DNA from: Nemertoderma westbladi | Taxonomy: Eukaryota; Xenacoelomorpha; Nemertodermatida; Nemertodermatidae | DNA length: 55,207 nt | Direction: 5' to 3' | Assembly: GCA_032718475.1 (NCBI GenBank) | Contig: JAUCBJ010008241.1 | Location: 1-55,207, forward strand | In this document: piece by piece, positions 1 to 13,597 of the stretch | Position numbering within the stretch: position 1 is the stretch's first letter | How the letters are laid out: each line of letters begins with the position of its first letter | Notes under the pieces: generated by a model | Database searches by the model: none | What the model saw: the letters and a program-made list of their open reading frames with translations, nothing else | Told to the model about the DNA's origin: nothing | Translations under genes and position numbers: made by a program

Positions 1-613
1 TCAGCTTGTGCCACACAATACCATCAGCTTGTGTCACACAATACTCTTGCTTGTGTCACACAATACTCTCTGCCTGTGTCACTAAATACTATCAGCTTGT
101 GTCACACAATACTATCAGCTTGTGTCATACAATAATCTCTGTCTGTGTCACACAATACTATCAGCTTGTGTCACACATTACTATCAGCTTGTGTCACACA
201 ATACTCTCTACCTGTGCCACACAATACTCTCTGAGTGTGTGACTCAATAATCTCTGCCTGTGTCACACAATACTATAAGCTTGTCTCACGCAATACTATC
301 AGCTTGTGTCACACAATACTCTCTACCTGTGCCACACAATACTCTCTGAGTGTGCGACTCAATAATCTCTGCCTGTGTCACACAATACTATGAGCTTGTG
401 TCACACAATACTATCAGCTTGTGTCACACAATACTATCAGCTTGTGTCACACAATACTCTCTACCTGTGCCACACAATACTCTCTGAGTGAGTGACTCAA
501 TACTCTCTGCCTGTGTCACACAATACTATCAGCTTGTGTCATACAATACTCTCTGTCTGTGTTACACAATATTCTCTGCCGTGTCACACAATACTATCAG
601 CTTGTGTCACACA
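1..613. repeat. 23-bp satellite array, segment 1 (continues off the left edge)
   Basis: This is tandem satellite with a 23-bp unit: GTGTCACACAATAC followed by TATCAGCTT, with common variants ending CTCTCTGCCT or CTCTCTACCT. Other variants have GTGTGACTCAATAC in place of the first part, or CATACAATAC. Each unit contains the quasi-palindrome TGTG-T-CACA. No unit carries a stop codon in the plus strand except variants such as CTGAGTG or CTATAAG, so long meaningless open frames appear in all three forward frames. The segment ends at the target duplication TGTCACACA (605-613) next to retrotransposon copy A. Confidence 0.97.
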
Positions 614-659
614 GGTATTTAAAATAAAATAAAATAAAATAAAATAAAATATTTAAAAA
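614..659. repeat. (AAAAT)n filler at the 5' junction of copy A
   Basis: A 46-bp AT-rich filler separates the target duplication from the first element base. It opens with GGTATTTAAA, which is close to the reverse complement of the first element bases (TTTAAAATACC at 660-670). The centre is about six AAAAT units. The arrangement looks like foldback or template switching during completion of the insertion, followed by slippage. Confidence 0.8.
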
Positions 660-707
660 TTTAAAATACCTGAGTGTTTAAAGCTCATCTATCCCATCAT
701 AGTAGAC

Positions 708-2120
708 ATGTACCGAACAACAAGAGTCCCACAAGAAATGAAAACAAATAAGTTGGTGCCAGTTCCCAAGAAGGGCAACCTAACACTCTATGGTTCTTTT
801 CGGGGAATCTCATTGATCTCGATTGCTGCAAAGCTATACAATAGGATTCTATTAAATCGCATCAGGGATCCCATTGAAAGACTGCTCCGTGGAAATCAGA
901 ATGGGTTCCGTAAAGGTCGTGGGACCATGGAGCCCATGTTGGCACTTAGAAGGATAATTGAAGAGTTATCAAAAAAGAAAGACAGGCATCTGGCTGTTAT
1001 CTTTGTTGACTTCTTCAAGGCCTTTGATTCAGTCTCTCGCTCACGTATGTTCAGAATACTTTCATTATATGGGATTCCTGATGAAATTATTGCAGCAATC
1101 AGATCAGTATACGATGGTTCGACAACATTTGTGTCTACTGTTGACGGTGACACAGAACCATTTGAATTGTTATGGGGCGTCCTCCAAGGAGACACACTTG
1201 CACCATTCTTGTTCATTATTGTGGTTGACTATGTTCTACGCATGTCCTTAGATCATTATAATGATGATGGGGTGATGATAACTCCACCTACTGGCTCCAG
1301 AAGTCGAGGAAATCCTGCCAAGTACCTAACTGATCTAGACTTTGCTGATGACTTAGGAGTACTCTCAGAATCATTAGAGGGAGCCCAACGGCTCCTCAGC
1401 TCATTAGAACATGCTGCTTCTAGTGTTGGTCTTTTTATTAACTCCAGAAAGACCAAAATTCTGACAGTTAACTTTGAAAGTCCTCAGCAAGTCTCTGATC
1501 GGATGAGCATAAGCTCAAAGGATGGTATGCTTGAGCATGTGGACGACTTCTGTTACCTGGGATCATGGATCCGGAAGTCAGGTGAGGACCTTCGAATACG
1601 TAAGGGAAAGGCATGGGCAGCCTTGAATAGGCTTTCCAGGATTTGGAAGTCACCGAGAATTAATCGAAAACTTAAGGTCCGATTATTTAGAGCAGCAGTA
1701 GTTCCAGTACTCCTCTACGGGAGTCCATGCTGGGCTCTAACTGCTGAGGACACCAAATCTCTGGATGGCACATTCACAAGAATGCTACGCCGGGTTCATT
1801 GTGTCAAGTACAATGCACACATCTCCAACCAGACACTATATAACATTGGAGGTGTCTCATTGGTTCCCCCAAGCTTGACACTAGAACAAAATCGCCTCCG
1901 CTTTGCAGGACATTGCTTTCGCCGTGAGGACCAGCCAGTGCATAATCTTGTACTTTGGCAGCCTCATGGAGTGAATAAGCATGGTGGACAGCCCATGACT
2001 TTCTTGAGACGCATCTTAAAGGACACTGGCCTTAAAGATGCGGATGATCTAGCAAATGTCATGGGTGATAGGGAGTTGTGGCGGTGCAATTTTGTTGACA
2101 AGCCGGCACAGCATTCTTAA
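708..2120 (+). CDS. Reverse transcriptase, C-terminal 470 codons (copy A)
   Basis: This is the reverse transcriptase part of the RTE-like polyprotein, which would copy element RNA into DNA at a nicked chromosomal target. The frame is open from the truncation at 660; the first ATG is at 708. Visible motifs are FVDFFKAFDS (motif A aspartate), the GVLQGDTLAPF segment (motif B) and the FADD catalytic pair (motif C). A thumb region with YLGSWI and LLYGSPCWAL follows, and the C-terminus ends DKPAQHS. The endonuclease is missing, so it is a dead-on-arrival copy despite the intact frame. It differs from full-length copy E at only scattered residues, for example MEPML for MEPIL, which suggests a recent insertion. 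Confidence 0.88.
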   Translation: MYRTTRVPQEMKTNKLVPVPKKGNLTLYGSFRGISLISIAAKLYNRILLNRIRDPIERLLRGNQNGFRKGRGTMEPMLALRRIIEELSKKKDRHLAVIFVDFFKAFDSVSRSRMFRILSLYGIPDEIIAAIRSVYDGSTTFVSTVDGDTEPFELLWGVLQGDTLAPFLFIIVVDYVLRMSLDHYNDDGVMITPPTGSRSRGNPAKYLTDLDFADDLGVLSESLEGAQRLLSSLEHAASSVGLFINSRKTKILTVNFESPQQVSDRMSISSKDGMLEHVDDFCYLGSWIRKSGEDLRIRKGKAWAALNRLSRIWKSPRINRKLKVRLFRAAVVPVLLYGSPCWALTAEDTKSLDGTFTRMLRRVHCVKYNAHISNQTLYNIGGVSLVPPSLTLEQNRLRFAGHCFRREDQPVHNLVLWQPHGVNKHGGQPMTFLRRILKDTGLKDADDLANVMGDRELWRCNFVDKPAQHS

Positions 2121-2159
2121 AAATGCAGCTGCAATGCAGCATGCCGATCCTAGTAGTAG

Positions 2160-5100
2160 TGTCACACAATTCACTCTGCTTGTGTCACACAATACTATCA
2201 GCTTGTGTCACACAATACTCTCTGTCTGTGTCACACAATATTCTCTGCCGTGTCACACAATACTATCAGCTTGTGTCACACAATACTATCAGCTTGTGTC
2301 ACACAATACTATCAGCTTGTGTCACACAATACTATCAGTTTCTGTCACACAATACTATCAGCTTGTGCCACACAATACTCTCTGCCTGTGTCACACAATC
2401 CTCTCTACTTGTGTCACACAATACTCTCAACCTGTGCCACACAATACTCTCTGCCTGTGTCACACAATCCTCTCTGCTTGTGTCACCGAATACTCTCTCT
2501 GTGTATCACACAATACTCTCTACCTGTGTCACACAATACTATCAGCTTGTGTCACACAATACTCCCTGCCTGTGTCACACAATACTATCAGCTTCTCTCA
2601 CACAATACTATCAGCTTGCGTCACACAATACTATCAGCTTGTGTCACACAATCATCTCTGCTTGTGTCACAGAATACTCTCTCTCTGTGTCACACAATAC
2701 TCTCTACCTGTGTCACACAATACTATCAGCTTGTGTCACACAATACTCTCTACCTGTGTCACACAATACTCTCTGCCTGTGTCTAACAATACTATCAGCT
2801 TCTCTCACACAATACTATCAGCTTGTGTCACACAATACTCTCTGCCTGTGTCACACAATACTCTGCCTGTGCCACACAATACTCTATATCTGTGTCACAC
2901 AATACTCTCTGTCTGTGTCACACAATACTCTCTACCTGTGCCACACATTACTCTCTGCCTATGCCACACAATACTCTCTGTTTGTGTCACACAATTATCT
3001 CTACCTGTGTCACACAATACTCTCTACCTGTGTCACACAAACCTCTCTGCTTGTGTCACAGAATACTCTCTCTCTGTGTCACAAAATACTCTCTAACTGT
3101 GTCACACAATACTATCAGCTTGTGTCATACAATACTCTCTGTCTGTGTCACACAAAACTCTCTGTCTGTGTCACACAATACTCTCTGCCTGTGTCACACA
3201 ATACTCTCCACCTGTGTCACACAATACTATCAGCTTGTGTCACTCAATACTATTAGCTTGTGTCATACAATACTATCAGCTTGTGTCACACAATACTATC
3301 AGCTTGTGTCATACAATACTCTGTGTCTGTGTCACACAATACTCTATACCTGTGTCACACAATACTATCAGCTGGTGTCACACAATACTATCAGCTTGTG
3401 TCATACAATACACTCTGTCTGTGTCACACAATACTCTCTGCCTGTGTCATACAATACTCTCTACCTGTGTCACACAATACTATCAGATGTGTCACACAAT
3501 ACTATCAGCTTGTGACACACAATACTATCAGCTTGTGTCATACAATACTCTCTGTCTGTGTCACAGAATAGTATCAGCTTGTGTCACACAATACTATCAG
3601 CTTGTGTCACGCAATACTCTCTGTCTGTGTCACACAACACTCTCTGAGTGTGTGACTCAATACTCTCTGCCTGTGTCACACGATACTATCAGCTTGTGTC
3701 ATACAATATTCTCTGCCTGTGTCACACAATACTATCAGCTTGTGTCACGCAATACTCTCTGCCTGTGTCACACAAAACTCTCTGAGTGTGTGACTCAATA
3801 CTCTCTGCCTGTGTTACACGATACTATCAGCTTGTGTCATACAATACTCTCTGTCTGTGTCACACAATATTATCCGCCTGTGTCACACAAGACGCTCTGC
3901 TTGTGTCACACAATATTCTCTGCCTGTGTCACACAATACTATCTGCCTGTGACACACAATACGTTCTGCTTGTGTCACACAATATTCTCTGCCTGTGTCA
4001 CACAATACTCTCTGAGTGTGTGACTCAATACTCTCTGCCTGTGTCACACAATACTCTCAGCTTGTGCCACACAATACTCTCTGAGTGTGTGACTCAACAC
4101 TCCCTGCCAGTGTCACTCAATACAATCAGCTTGTTTCATACAATACTCTCTGTCTGTGTCACACAATACTCTCTGCCTGTGTCACACAATACTATCAGCT
4201 TGTGTCGCACAATAATATCAGCTTGTGTCACACAATACTATCAGCTTGTGTCACACAATACTCTCTACCTGTGCCACACAATACTCTCTGAGTGTGTGAC
4301 TCAATACTCTCTGCCTGTTTCACACAATACTATCAGCTTGTGTCATACAATACTCTCTCTCTGTGTCACGCAATACTCTCTGCCTGTGTCACACAATACA
4401 ATCAGCTTGTGTCACACAATACTATCAGCTTGTGTCACACAATACTATCAGCTTGTAATACACAATACTATCAGCTTGTGTCACACAATACTATCAGCTT
4501 GTGTCACACAATACTATCAGCTTGTGTCACACAATACTATCAGCCTGTGCCACACAATACCATCAGCTTGTGTCACACAATACTCTTGCTTGTGTCACAC
4601 AATACTCTCTGCCTGTGTCACTAAATACTATCAGCTTGTGTCACACAATACTATCAGCTTGTGTCATACAATAATCTCTGTCTGTATCACACAATACTAT
4701 CAGCTTGTGTCACACATTACTATCAGCTTGTGTCACACAATACTCTCCACCTGTGCCACACAATACTCTCTGAGTGTGTGACTCAATAATCTCTGCCTGT
4801 GTCACACAATACTATAAGCTTGTCTCACACAATACTATCAGCTTGTGTCACACAATACTCTCTACCTGTGCCACACAATACTCTCTGAGTGTGCGACTCA
4901 ATAATCTCTGCCTGTGTCACACAATACTATGAGCTTGTGTCACACAATACTATCAGCTTGTGTCACACAATACTATCAGCTTGTGTCACATAATACTCTC
5001 TACCTGTGCCACACAATACTCTCTGAGTGTGTGACTCAATACTCTCTGCCTGTGTCACACAATACTATCAGCTTGTGTCATACAATACTCTCTGAAGTGT

Positions 5101-8100
5101 GTTACACAATATTCTCTGCCGTGTCACACAATACTATCAGCTTGTGTCACACAATCCTCTCTGCTTGTGTCACACAATACTATCAGCTTGTGTCACACAA
5201 TACTCTCTGTCTGTGTCACACAATATTCTCTGCCGTGTCACACAATACTATCAGCCTGTGTCACACAATGCTATCAGCTTGTGTCACACAATACTATCAG
5301 CGTATGTCACACAATACTATCAGCTTGTGTCACACAATACTATCAGCTTGTGTCACACAATACTATCAGCTTGTGTCACACAATACTATCAGCTTGTGTC
5401 ACACAATACTATCAGCTTGTGTCACACAATACTATCAGCTTGTGTCACGCAATACTATCAGCTTGTGCCACACAATACCATCAGCTTGTGTCACACAATA
5501 CTCTTGCTTGTGTCACACAAGACTCTCTGCCTGTGTCACTAAATACTATCAGCTTGTGTCACACAATACTATCAGCTTGTGTCATACAATAATCTCTGTC
5601 TGTGTTACACAATACTATCAGCTTGTGTCACACATTACTATCAGCTTGTGTCACACAATACTCTCTACCTGTGCCACACAATACTCTCTGAGTGTGTGAC
5701 TCAATAATCTCTGCCTGTGTCACACAATACTATAAGCTTGTCTCACGCAATACTATCAGCTTGTGTCACACAATACTCTCTACCTGTGCCACACAATACT
5801 CTCTGAGTGTGCGACTCAATAATCTCTGCCTGTGTCACACAATACTATGAGCTTGTGTCACACAATACTATCAGCTTGTGTCACACAATACTATCAGCTT
5901 GTGTCACACAATACTCTCTACCTGTGCCACACAATACTCTCTGAGTGAGTGACTCAATACTCTCTGCCTGTGTCACACAATACTATCAGCTTGTGTCATA
6001 CAATACTCTCTGTCTGTGTTACACAATATTCTCTGCCGTGTCACACAATACTATCAGCTTGTGTCACACAATTCACTCTGCTTGTGTCACACAATACTAT
6101 CAGCTTGTGTCACACAATACTCTCTGTCTGTGTCACACAATATTCTCTGCCGTGTCACACAATACTATCAGCTTGTGTCACACAATACTATCAGCTTGTG
6201 TCACACAATACTATCAGCTTGTGTCACACAATACTATCAGTTTCTGTCACACAATACTATCAGCTTGTGCCACACAATACTCTCTGCCTGTGTCACACAA
6301 TCCTCTCTACTTGTGTCACACAATACTCTCAACCTGTGCCACACAATACTCTCTGCCTGTGTCACACAATCCTCTCTGCTTGTGTCACAAAATACTCTCT
6401 CTGTGTATCACACAATACTCTCTACCTGTGTCACACAATACTATCAGCTTGTGTCACACAATACTCCCTGCCTGTGTCACACAATACTATCAGCTTCTCT
6501 CACACAATACTATCAGCTTGCGTCACACAATACTATCAGCTTGTGTCACACAATCATCTCTGCTTGTGTCACAGAATACTCTCTCTCTGTGTCACACAAT
6601 ACTCTCTACCTGTGTCACACAATACTATCAGCTTGTGTCACACAATACTCTCTACCTGTGTCACACAATACTCTCTGCCTGTGTCACACAATACTATCAG
6701 CTTCTCTCGCACAATACTATCAGCTTGTGTCACACAATACTCTCTGCCTGTGTCACACAATACTCTGCCTGTGCCACACAATACTCTATGTCTGTGTCAC
6801 ACAATACTCTCTGTCTGTGTCACACAATACTCTCTACCTGTGCCACACATTACTCTCTGCCTATGCCACACAATACTCTCTGTTTGTGTCACACAATTAT
6901 CTCTACCTGTGTCACACAATACTCTCTACCTGTGTCACACAAACCTCTCTGCTTGTGTCACAGAATACTCTCTCTCTGTGTCACAAAATACTCTCTAACT
7001 GTGTCACACAATACTATCAGCTTGTGTCATACAATACTCTCTGTCTGTGTCACACAAAACTCTCTGTCTGTGTCACACAATACTCTCTGCCTGTGTCACA
7101 CAATACTCTCCACCTGTGTCACACAATACTATCAGCTTGTGTCACTCAATACTATTAGCTTGTGTCATACAATACTATCAGCTTGTGTCACACAATACTA
7201 TCAGCTTGTGTCATACAATACTCTGTGTCTGTGTCACACAATACTCTCTGCCTGTGTCATACAATACTCTCTACCTGTGTCACACAATACTATCAGATGT
7301 GTCACACAATACTATCAGCTTGTGACACACAATACTATCAGCTTGTGTCATACAATACTCTCTGTCTGTGTCACAGAATACTATCAGCTTGTGTCACACA
7401 ATACTATCAGCTTGTGTCACGCAATACTCTCTGTCTGTGTCACACAACACTCTCTGAGTGTGTGACTCAATACTCTCTGCCTGTGTCACACGATACTATC
7501 AGCTTGTGTCATACAATATTCTCTGCCTGTGTCACACAATACTATCAGCTTGTGTCACGCAATACTCTCTGTCTGTGTCACACAATACTCTCTGAGTGTG
7601 TGACTCAATACTCTCTGCCTGTGTCACACGATACTATCAGCTTGTGTCATACAATATTCTCTGCCTGTGTCACACAATGCTATCAGCTTGTGTCACGCAA
7701 TACTCTCTGTCTGTGTCACACAATACTCTCTGAGTGTGTGACTCAATACTCTCTGTCTGTGTCACACGATACTATCAGCTTGTGTCACACAACACTATCA
7801 GCTTGTGTCATACAATACTCTCTGTCTGTGTCACACAATATTCTCCTCCTGTGTCACACAAGACGCTCTGCTTGTGTCACACAATATTCTCTGCCTGTGT
7901 CACACAATACTATCTGCCTGTGACACACAATACGTTCTGCTTGTGTCACACAATATTCTCTGCCTGTGTCACACAATACTCTCTGAGTGTGTGACTCAAT
8001 ACTCTCTGCCTGTGTCACACAATACTCTCAGAGTGTGTGACTCAATACTCTCTGCCTGTGTCACACAATACTATCAGCTTGTGCCACACAATACTCTCTG

Positions 8101-11100
8101 AGTGTGTGACTCAACACTCCCTGCCAGTGTCACACAATACTATCAGCTTGCTCCATACAATACTCTCTGTCTGTGTCACACAATACTCTCTGCCTGTGTC
8201 ACACAATACTCTCTACCTGTGTCACACAATACTATCAGCTTGTGTCACTCAATACTATTAGCTTGTGTCATACAATACTATCAGCTTGTGTCACACAATA
8301 CTATCAGCTTGTGTCATACAATACTCTGTGTCTGTGTCACACAATACTCTATACCTGTGTCACACAATACTATCAGCTTGTGTCACACAATACTCTGTGT
8401 CTGTGTCACACAATACTCTATACCTGTGTCACACAATACTATCAGCTTGTGTCACACAATACTATCAGCTTGTGTCATACAATACACTCTGTCTGTGTCA
8501 CACAATACTCTCTGCCTGTGTCATACAATACACTCTACCTGTGTCACACAATACTATCAGATGTGTCACACAATACTATCAGCTTGTGGCACACAATACT
8601 ATCAGCTTGTGTCATACAATACTCTCTGTCTGTGTCACAGAATACTATCAGCTTGTGTCACACAATACTATCAGCTTGTGTCACGCAATACTCTCTGTCT
8701 GTGTCACACAATACTCTCTGAGTGTGTGACTCAATACTCTCTGCCTGTGTCACACGATACTATCAGCTTGTGTCATACAATATTATCTGCCTGTGTCACA
8801 CAATACTATCAGCTTGTGTGACGCAATACTCTCTGTCTGTGTCACACAATACTCTCTGAGTGTGTGACTCAATACTCTCTGCCTGTGTCACACGATACTA
8901 TCAGCTTGTGTCATACAATATTCTCTGCCTGTGTCACACAATACTATCAGCTTGTGTCACGCAATACTCTCTGTCTGTGTCACACAATACTCTCTGAGTG
9001 TGTGACTCAATACTCTCTGCCTGTGTCACACGATACTATCAGCTAGTGTCACACAACACTATCAGCTTGTGTCATACAATACTCTCTGTCTGTGTCACAC
9101 AATATTCTCCTCCTGTGTCACACAAGACGCTCTGCTTGTGTCACACAATATTCTCTGCCTGTGTCACACAATACTATCTGCCTGTGACACACAATACGTT
9201 CTGCTTGTGTCACACAATATTCTCTGCCTGTGTCACACAATACTCTCTGAGTGTATGACTCAATACTCTCTGCCTGTGTCACACAATACTCTCAGAGTGT
9301 GTGACTCAATACTCTCTGCCTGTGTCACACAATACTATCAGCTTGTGCCACACAATACTCTCTGAGTGTGTGACTCAACACTCCCTGCCAGTGTCACACA
9401 ATACTATCAGCTTGCTCCATACAATACTCTCTGTCTGTGTCACACAATACTCTCTGCCTGTGTCACACAATACTATCAGCTTGTGTCGCACAATAATATC
9501 AGCTTGTGTCACACAATACTATCAGCTTGTGTCACACAATACTCTCTACCTGTGCCACACAATACTCTCTGAGTGTGTGACTCAATACTCTCTGCCTGTT
9601 TCACACAATACTATGAGCTTGTGTCACACAATACTCTCTGCCTGTGTCACACAATACTCTCTGAGTGTGTGACTCAATACTCTCTGCCTGTTTCACACAA
9701 TACTATCAGCTTGTGTCATACAATACTCTCTCTCTGTGTCACGCAATACTCTCTGCCTGTGTCACACAATACAATCAGCTTGTGTCACACAATACTATCT
9801 GCTTGTGTCACACAATACTATCAGCTTGTGTCACACAATACTATCAGCTTGTGCCACACAATACCATCAGCTTGTGTCACACAATACTCTTGCTTGTGTC
9901 ACACAATACTCTCTGCCTGTGTCACTAAATACTATCAGCTTGTGTCACACAATACTATCAGCTTGTGTCATACAATAATCTCTGTCTGTGTCACACAATA
10001 CTATCAGCTTGTGTCACACATTACTATCAGCTTGTGTCACACAATACTCTCTACCTGTGCCACACAATACTCTCTGAGTGTGTGACTCAATAATCTCTGC
10101 CTGTGTCACACAATACTATAAGCTTGTCTCACACAATACTATCAGCTTGTATCACACAATACTCTCTACCTGTGCCACACAATACTCTCTGAGTGTGCGA
10201 CTCAATAATCTCTGCCTGTGTCACACAATACTATGAGCTTGTGTCACACAATACTATCAGCTTGTGTCACACAATACTATCAGCTTGTGTCACACAATAC
10301 TCTCTACCTGTGCCACACAATACTCTCTGAGTGTGTGACTCAATACTCTCTGCCTGTGTCACACAATACTATCAGCTTGTGTCATACAATACTCTCTGTC
10401 TGTGTTACACAATATTCTCTGCCGTGTAACACAATACTATCATCTTGTGTCACACAATATTCTCTGCCGTGTCACACAATACTATCAGCTTGTGTCACAC
10501 AATAATATCAGCTTGTGTCACACAATACTATCAGCTTCTGTCACACAATACTATCAGCTTGTGTCACACAATACTATCGGCTTGTGTCACACAATACTAT
10601 CAGCTTGTGTCACACAATACTATCAGCTTGTGTCACACAATACTATCAGCTTGTGTCACACAATACTATCAGCTTGTGTCACACAATACTATCAGCTTGT
10701 GCCACACAATACCATCAGCTTGTGTCACACAATACTCTTGCTTGTGTCACACAATACTCTCTGCCTGTGTCACTAAATACTATCAGCTTGTGTCACACAA
10801 TACTATCAGCTTGTGTCATACAATAATCTCTGTTTGTGTCACACAATACTATCAGCTTGTGTCACATATTACTATCAGCTTGTTCACACAATACTCTCTA
10901 CCTGTGCCACACAATACTCTCTGAGTGTGTGACTCAATAATCTCTGCCTGTGTCACACAATACTATAAGCTTGTCTCACACAATACTATCAGCTTGTGTC
11001 ACACAATACTCTATACCTGTGTCACACAATACTATCAGCTTGTGTCACACAATACTATCAGCTTGTGTCATACAATACACTCTGTCTGTGTCACACAATA

Positions 11101-13597
11101 CTCTCTGCCTGTGTCATACAATACACTCTACCTGTGTCACACAATACTATCAGATGTGTCACACAATACTATCAGCTTGTGGCACACAATACTATCAGCT
11201 TGTGTCATACAATACTCTCTGTCTGTGTCACAGAATACTATCAGCTTGTGTCACACAATACTATCAGCTTGTGTCACGCAATACTCTCTGTCTGTGTCAC
11301 ACAATACTCTCTGAGTGTGTGACTCAATACTCTCTGCCTGTGTCACACGATACTATCAGCTTGTGTCATACAATATTCTCTGCCTGTGTCACACAATACT
11401 ATCAGCTTGTGTGACGCAATACTCTCTGTCTGTGTCACACAATACTCTCTGAGTGTGTGACTCAATACTCTCTGCCTGTGTCACACGATACTATCAGCTT
11501 GTGTCATACAATATTCTCTGCCTGTGTCACACAATACTATCAGCTTGTGTCACGCAATACTCTCTGTCTGTGTCACACAATACTCTCTGAGTGTGTGACT
11601 CAATACTCTCTGCCTGTGTCACACGATACTATCAGCTTGTGTCACACAACACTATCAGCTTGTGTCATACAATACTCTCTGTCTGTGTCACACAATATTC
11701 TCCTCCTGTGTCACACAAGACGCTCTGCTTGTGTCACACAATATTCTCTGCCTGTGTCACACAATACTATCTGCCTGTGACACACAATACGTTCTGCTTG
11801 TGTCACACAATATTCTCTGCCTGTGTCACACAATACTCTCTGAGTGTGTGACTCAATACTCTCTGCCTGTGTCACACAATACTCTCAGAGTGTGTGACTC
11901 AATACTCTCTGCCCCGTGTCACACAATACTATCAGCTTGTGCCACACAATACTCTCTGAGTGTGTGACTCAACACTCCCTGCCAGTGTCACACAATACTA
12001 TCAGCTTGCTCCATACAATACTCTCTGTCTGTGTCACACAATACTCTCTGCCTGTGTCACACAATACTATCAGCTTGTGTCGCACAATAATATCAGCTTG
12101 TGTCACACAATACTATCAGCTTGTGTCACACAATACTCTCTACCTGTGCCACACAATACTCTCTGAGTGTGTGACTCAATACTCTCTGCCTGTTTCACAC
12201 AATACTATGAGCTTGTGTCACACAATACTATCTGCCTGTGTCACACAATACTCTCTGAGTGTGTGACTCAATACTCTCTGCCTGTTTCACACAATACTAT
12301 CAGCTTGTGTCATACAATACTCTCTCTCTGTGTCACGCAATACTCTCTGCCTGTGTCACACAATACAATCAGCTTGTGTCACACAATACTATCTGCTTGT
12401 GTCACACAATACTATCAGCTTGTGTCACACAATACTATCAGCTTGTGCCACACAATACCATCAGCTTGTGTCACACAATACTCTTGCTTGTGTCACACAA
12501 TACTCTCTGCCTGTGTCACTAAATACTATCAGCTTGTGTCACACAATACTATCAGCTTGTGTCATACAATAATCTCTGTCTGTGTCACACAATACTATCA
12601 GCTTGTGTCACACATTACTATCAGCTTGTGTCACACAATACTCTCTACCTGTGCCACACAATACTCTCTGAGTGTGTGACTCAATAATCTCTGCCTGTGT
12701 CACACAATACTATAAGCTTGTCTCACACAATACTATCAGCTTGTGTCACACAATACTCTCTACCTGTGCCACACAATACTCTCTGAGTGTGCGACTCAAT
12801 AATCTCTGCCTGTGTCACACAATACTATAGCTTGTGTCACACAATACTTCGCTTGTGTCACACAATACTATCAGCTTGTGTCACACAATACTATCAGCTT
12901 GTGTCATACAATACTCTCTGTCTGTGTTACACAATATTCTCTGCCGTGTAACACAATACTATCATCTTGTGTCACACAATATTCTCTGCCGTGTCACACA
13001 ATACTATCAGCTTGTGTCACACAATACTATCAGCTTGTGTCACACAATACTATCAGCTTGTGTCACACAATACTATCAGCTTGTGTCACACAATACTATC
13101 AGCTTGTGCCACACAATACCATCAGCTTGTGTCACACAATACTCTTGCTTGTGTCACACAATACTCTCTGCCTGTGTCACTAAATACTATCAGCTTGTGT
13201 CACACAATACTATCAGCTTGTGTCATACAATAATCTCTGTCTGTGTCACACAATACTATCAGCTTGTGTCACACATTACTATGAGCTTGTGTCACACAAT
13301 ACTCTCTACCTGTGCCACACAATACTCTCTGAGTGTGTGACTCAATAATCTCTGCCTGTGTCACACAATACTATAAGCTTGTCTCACACAATACTATCAG
13401 CTTGTGTCACACAATACTCTCTACCTGTGCCACACAATACTCTCTGAGTGTGCGACTCAATAATCTCTGCCTGTGTCACACAATACTATGAGCTTGTGTC
13501 ACACAATACTATCAGCTTGTGTCACACAATACTATCAGCTTGTGTCACACAATACTCTCTACCTGTGCCACACAATACTCTCTGAGTGTGTGACTCA
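2160..13597. repeat. 23-bp satellite array, segment 2 (with higher-order blocks)
   Basis: This is 11.4 kb of uninterrupted satellite. Distinct variant units recur in the same order, marking higher-order blocks: 2160-3780 is repeated at about 6062-7560, and a block around 7734-8101 recurs 1264 bp later at 8998-9365. Landmarks include the CACAAGACGCTCTGC unit (3889, 7858, 9121, 11715), the shortened TATCAGATGTGTCAC unit (3483, 7293, 8560, 11151) and the CTCTTGC/CACTAAATAC pair (4581, 5500, 9888, 10736, 12481, 13141). Units at 12825-12855 are shortened irregularly. No gene is supported here; the many plus-strand open frames are a by-product of the stop-free unit. Confidence 0.96.

Larger units (their letters stand above)
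614..2159 (+). mobile_element. RTE-like non-LTR retrotransposon, copy A (5'-truncated)
   Basis: This is a 5'-truncated insertion. Element sequence starts at 660 (residue 590 of the full protein) and runs through the stop codon at 2118-2120 to a short 3' tail ending TAGTAGTAG at 2159. It is flanked by the direct repeat TGTCACACA (605-613 and 2160-2168), a target-site duplication of satellite sequence. Bases 614-659 are not element sequence but an AAAAT-rich filler. The uninterrupted satellite version of this site is present at 6062-6070 with the same flanks on both sides. The (TAG)n tail and single short 3' UTR suit the RTE group; the clade assignment is inferred. Confidence 0.93.

Noticed and set aside
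896-1653. Minus-strand frames of 60-106 codons opposite the reverse transcriptase, repeated at each copy
   Set aside because: They are antisense shadows that recur with every element copy and have no recognised domain.
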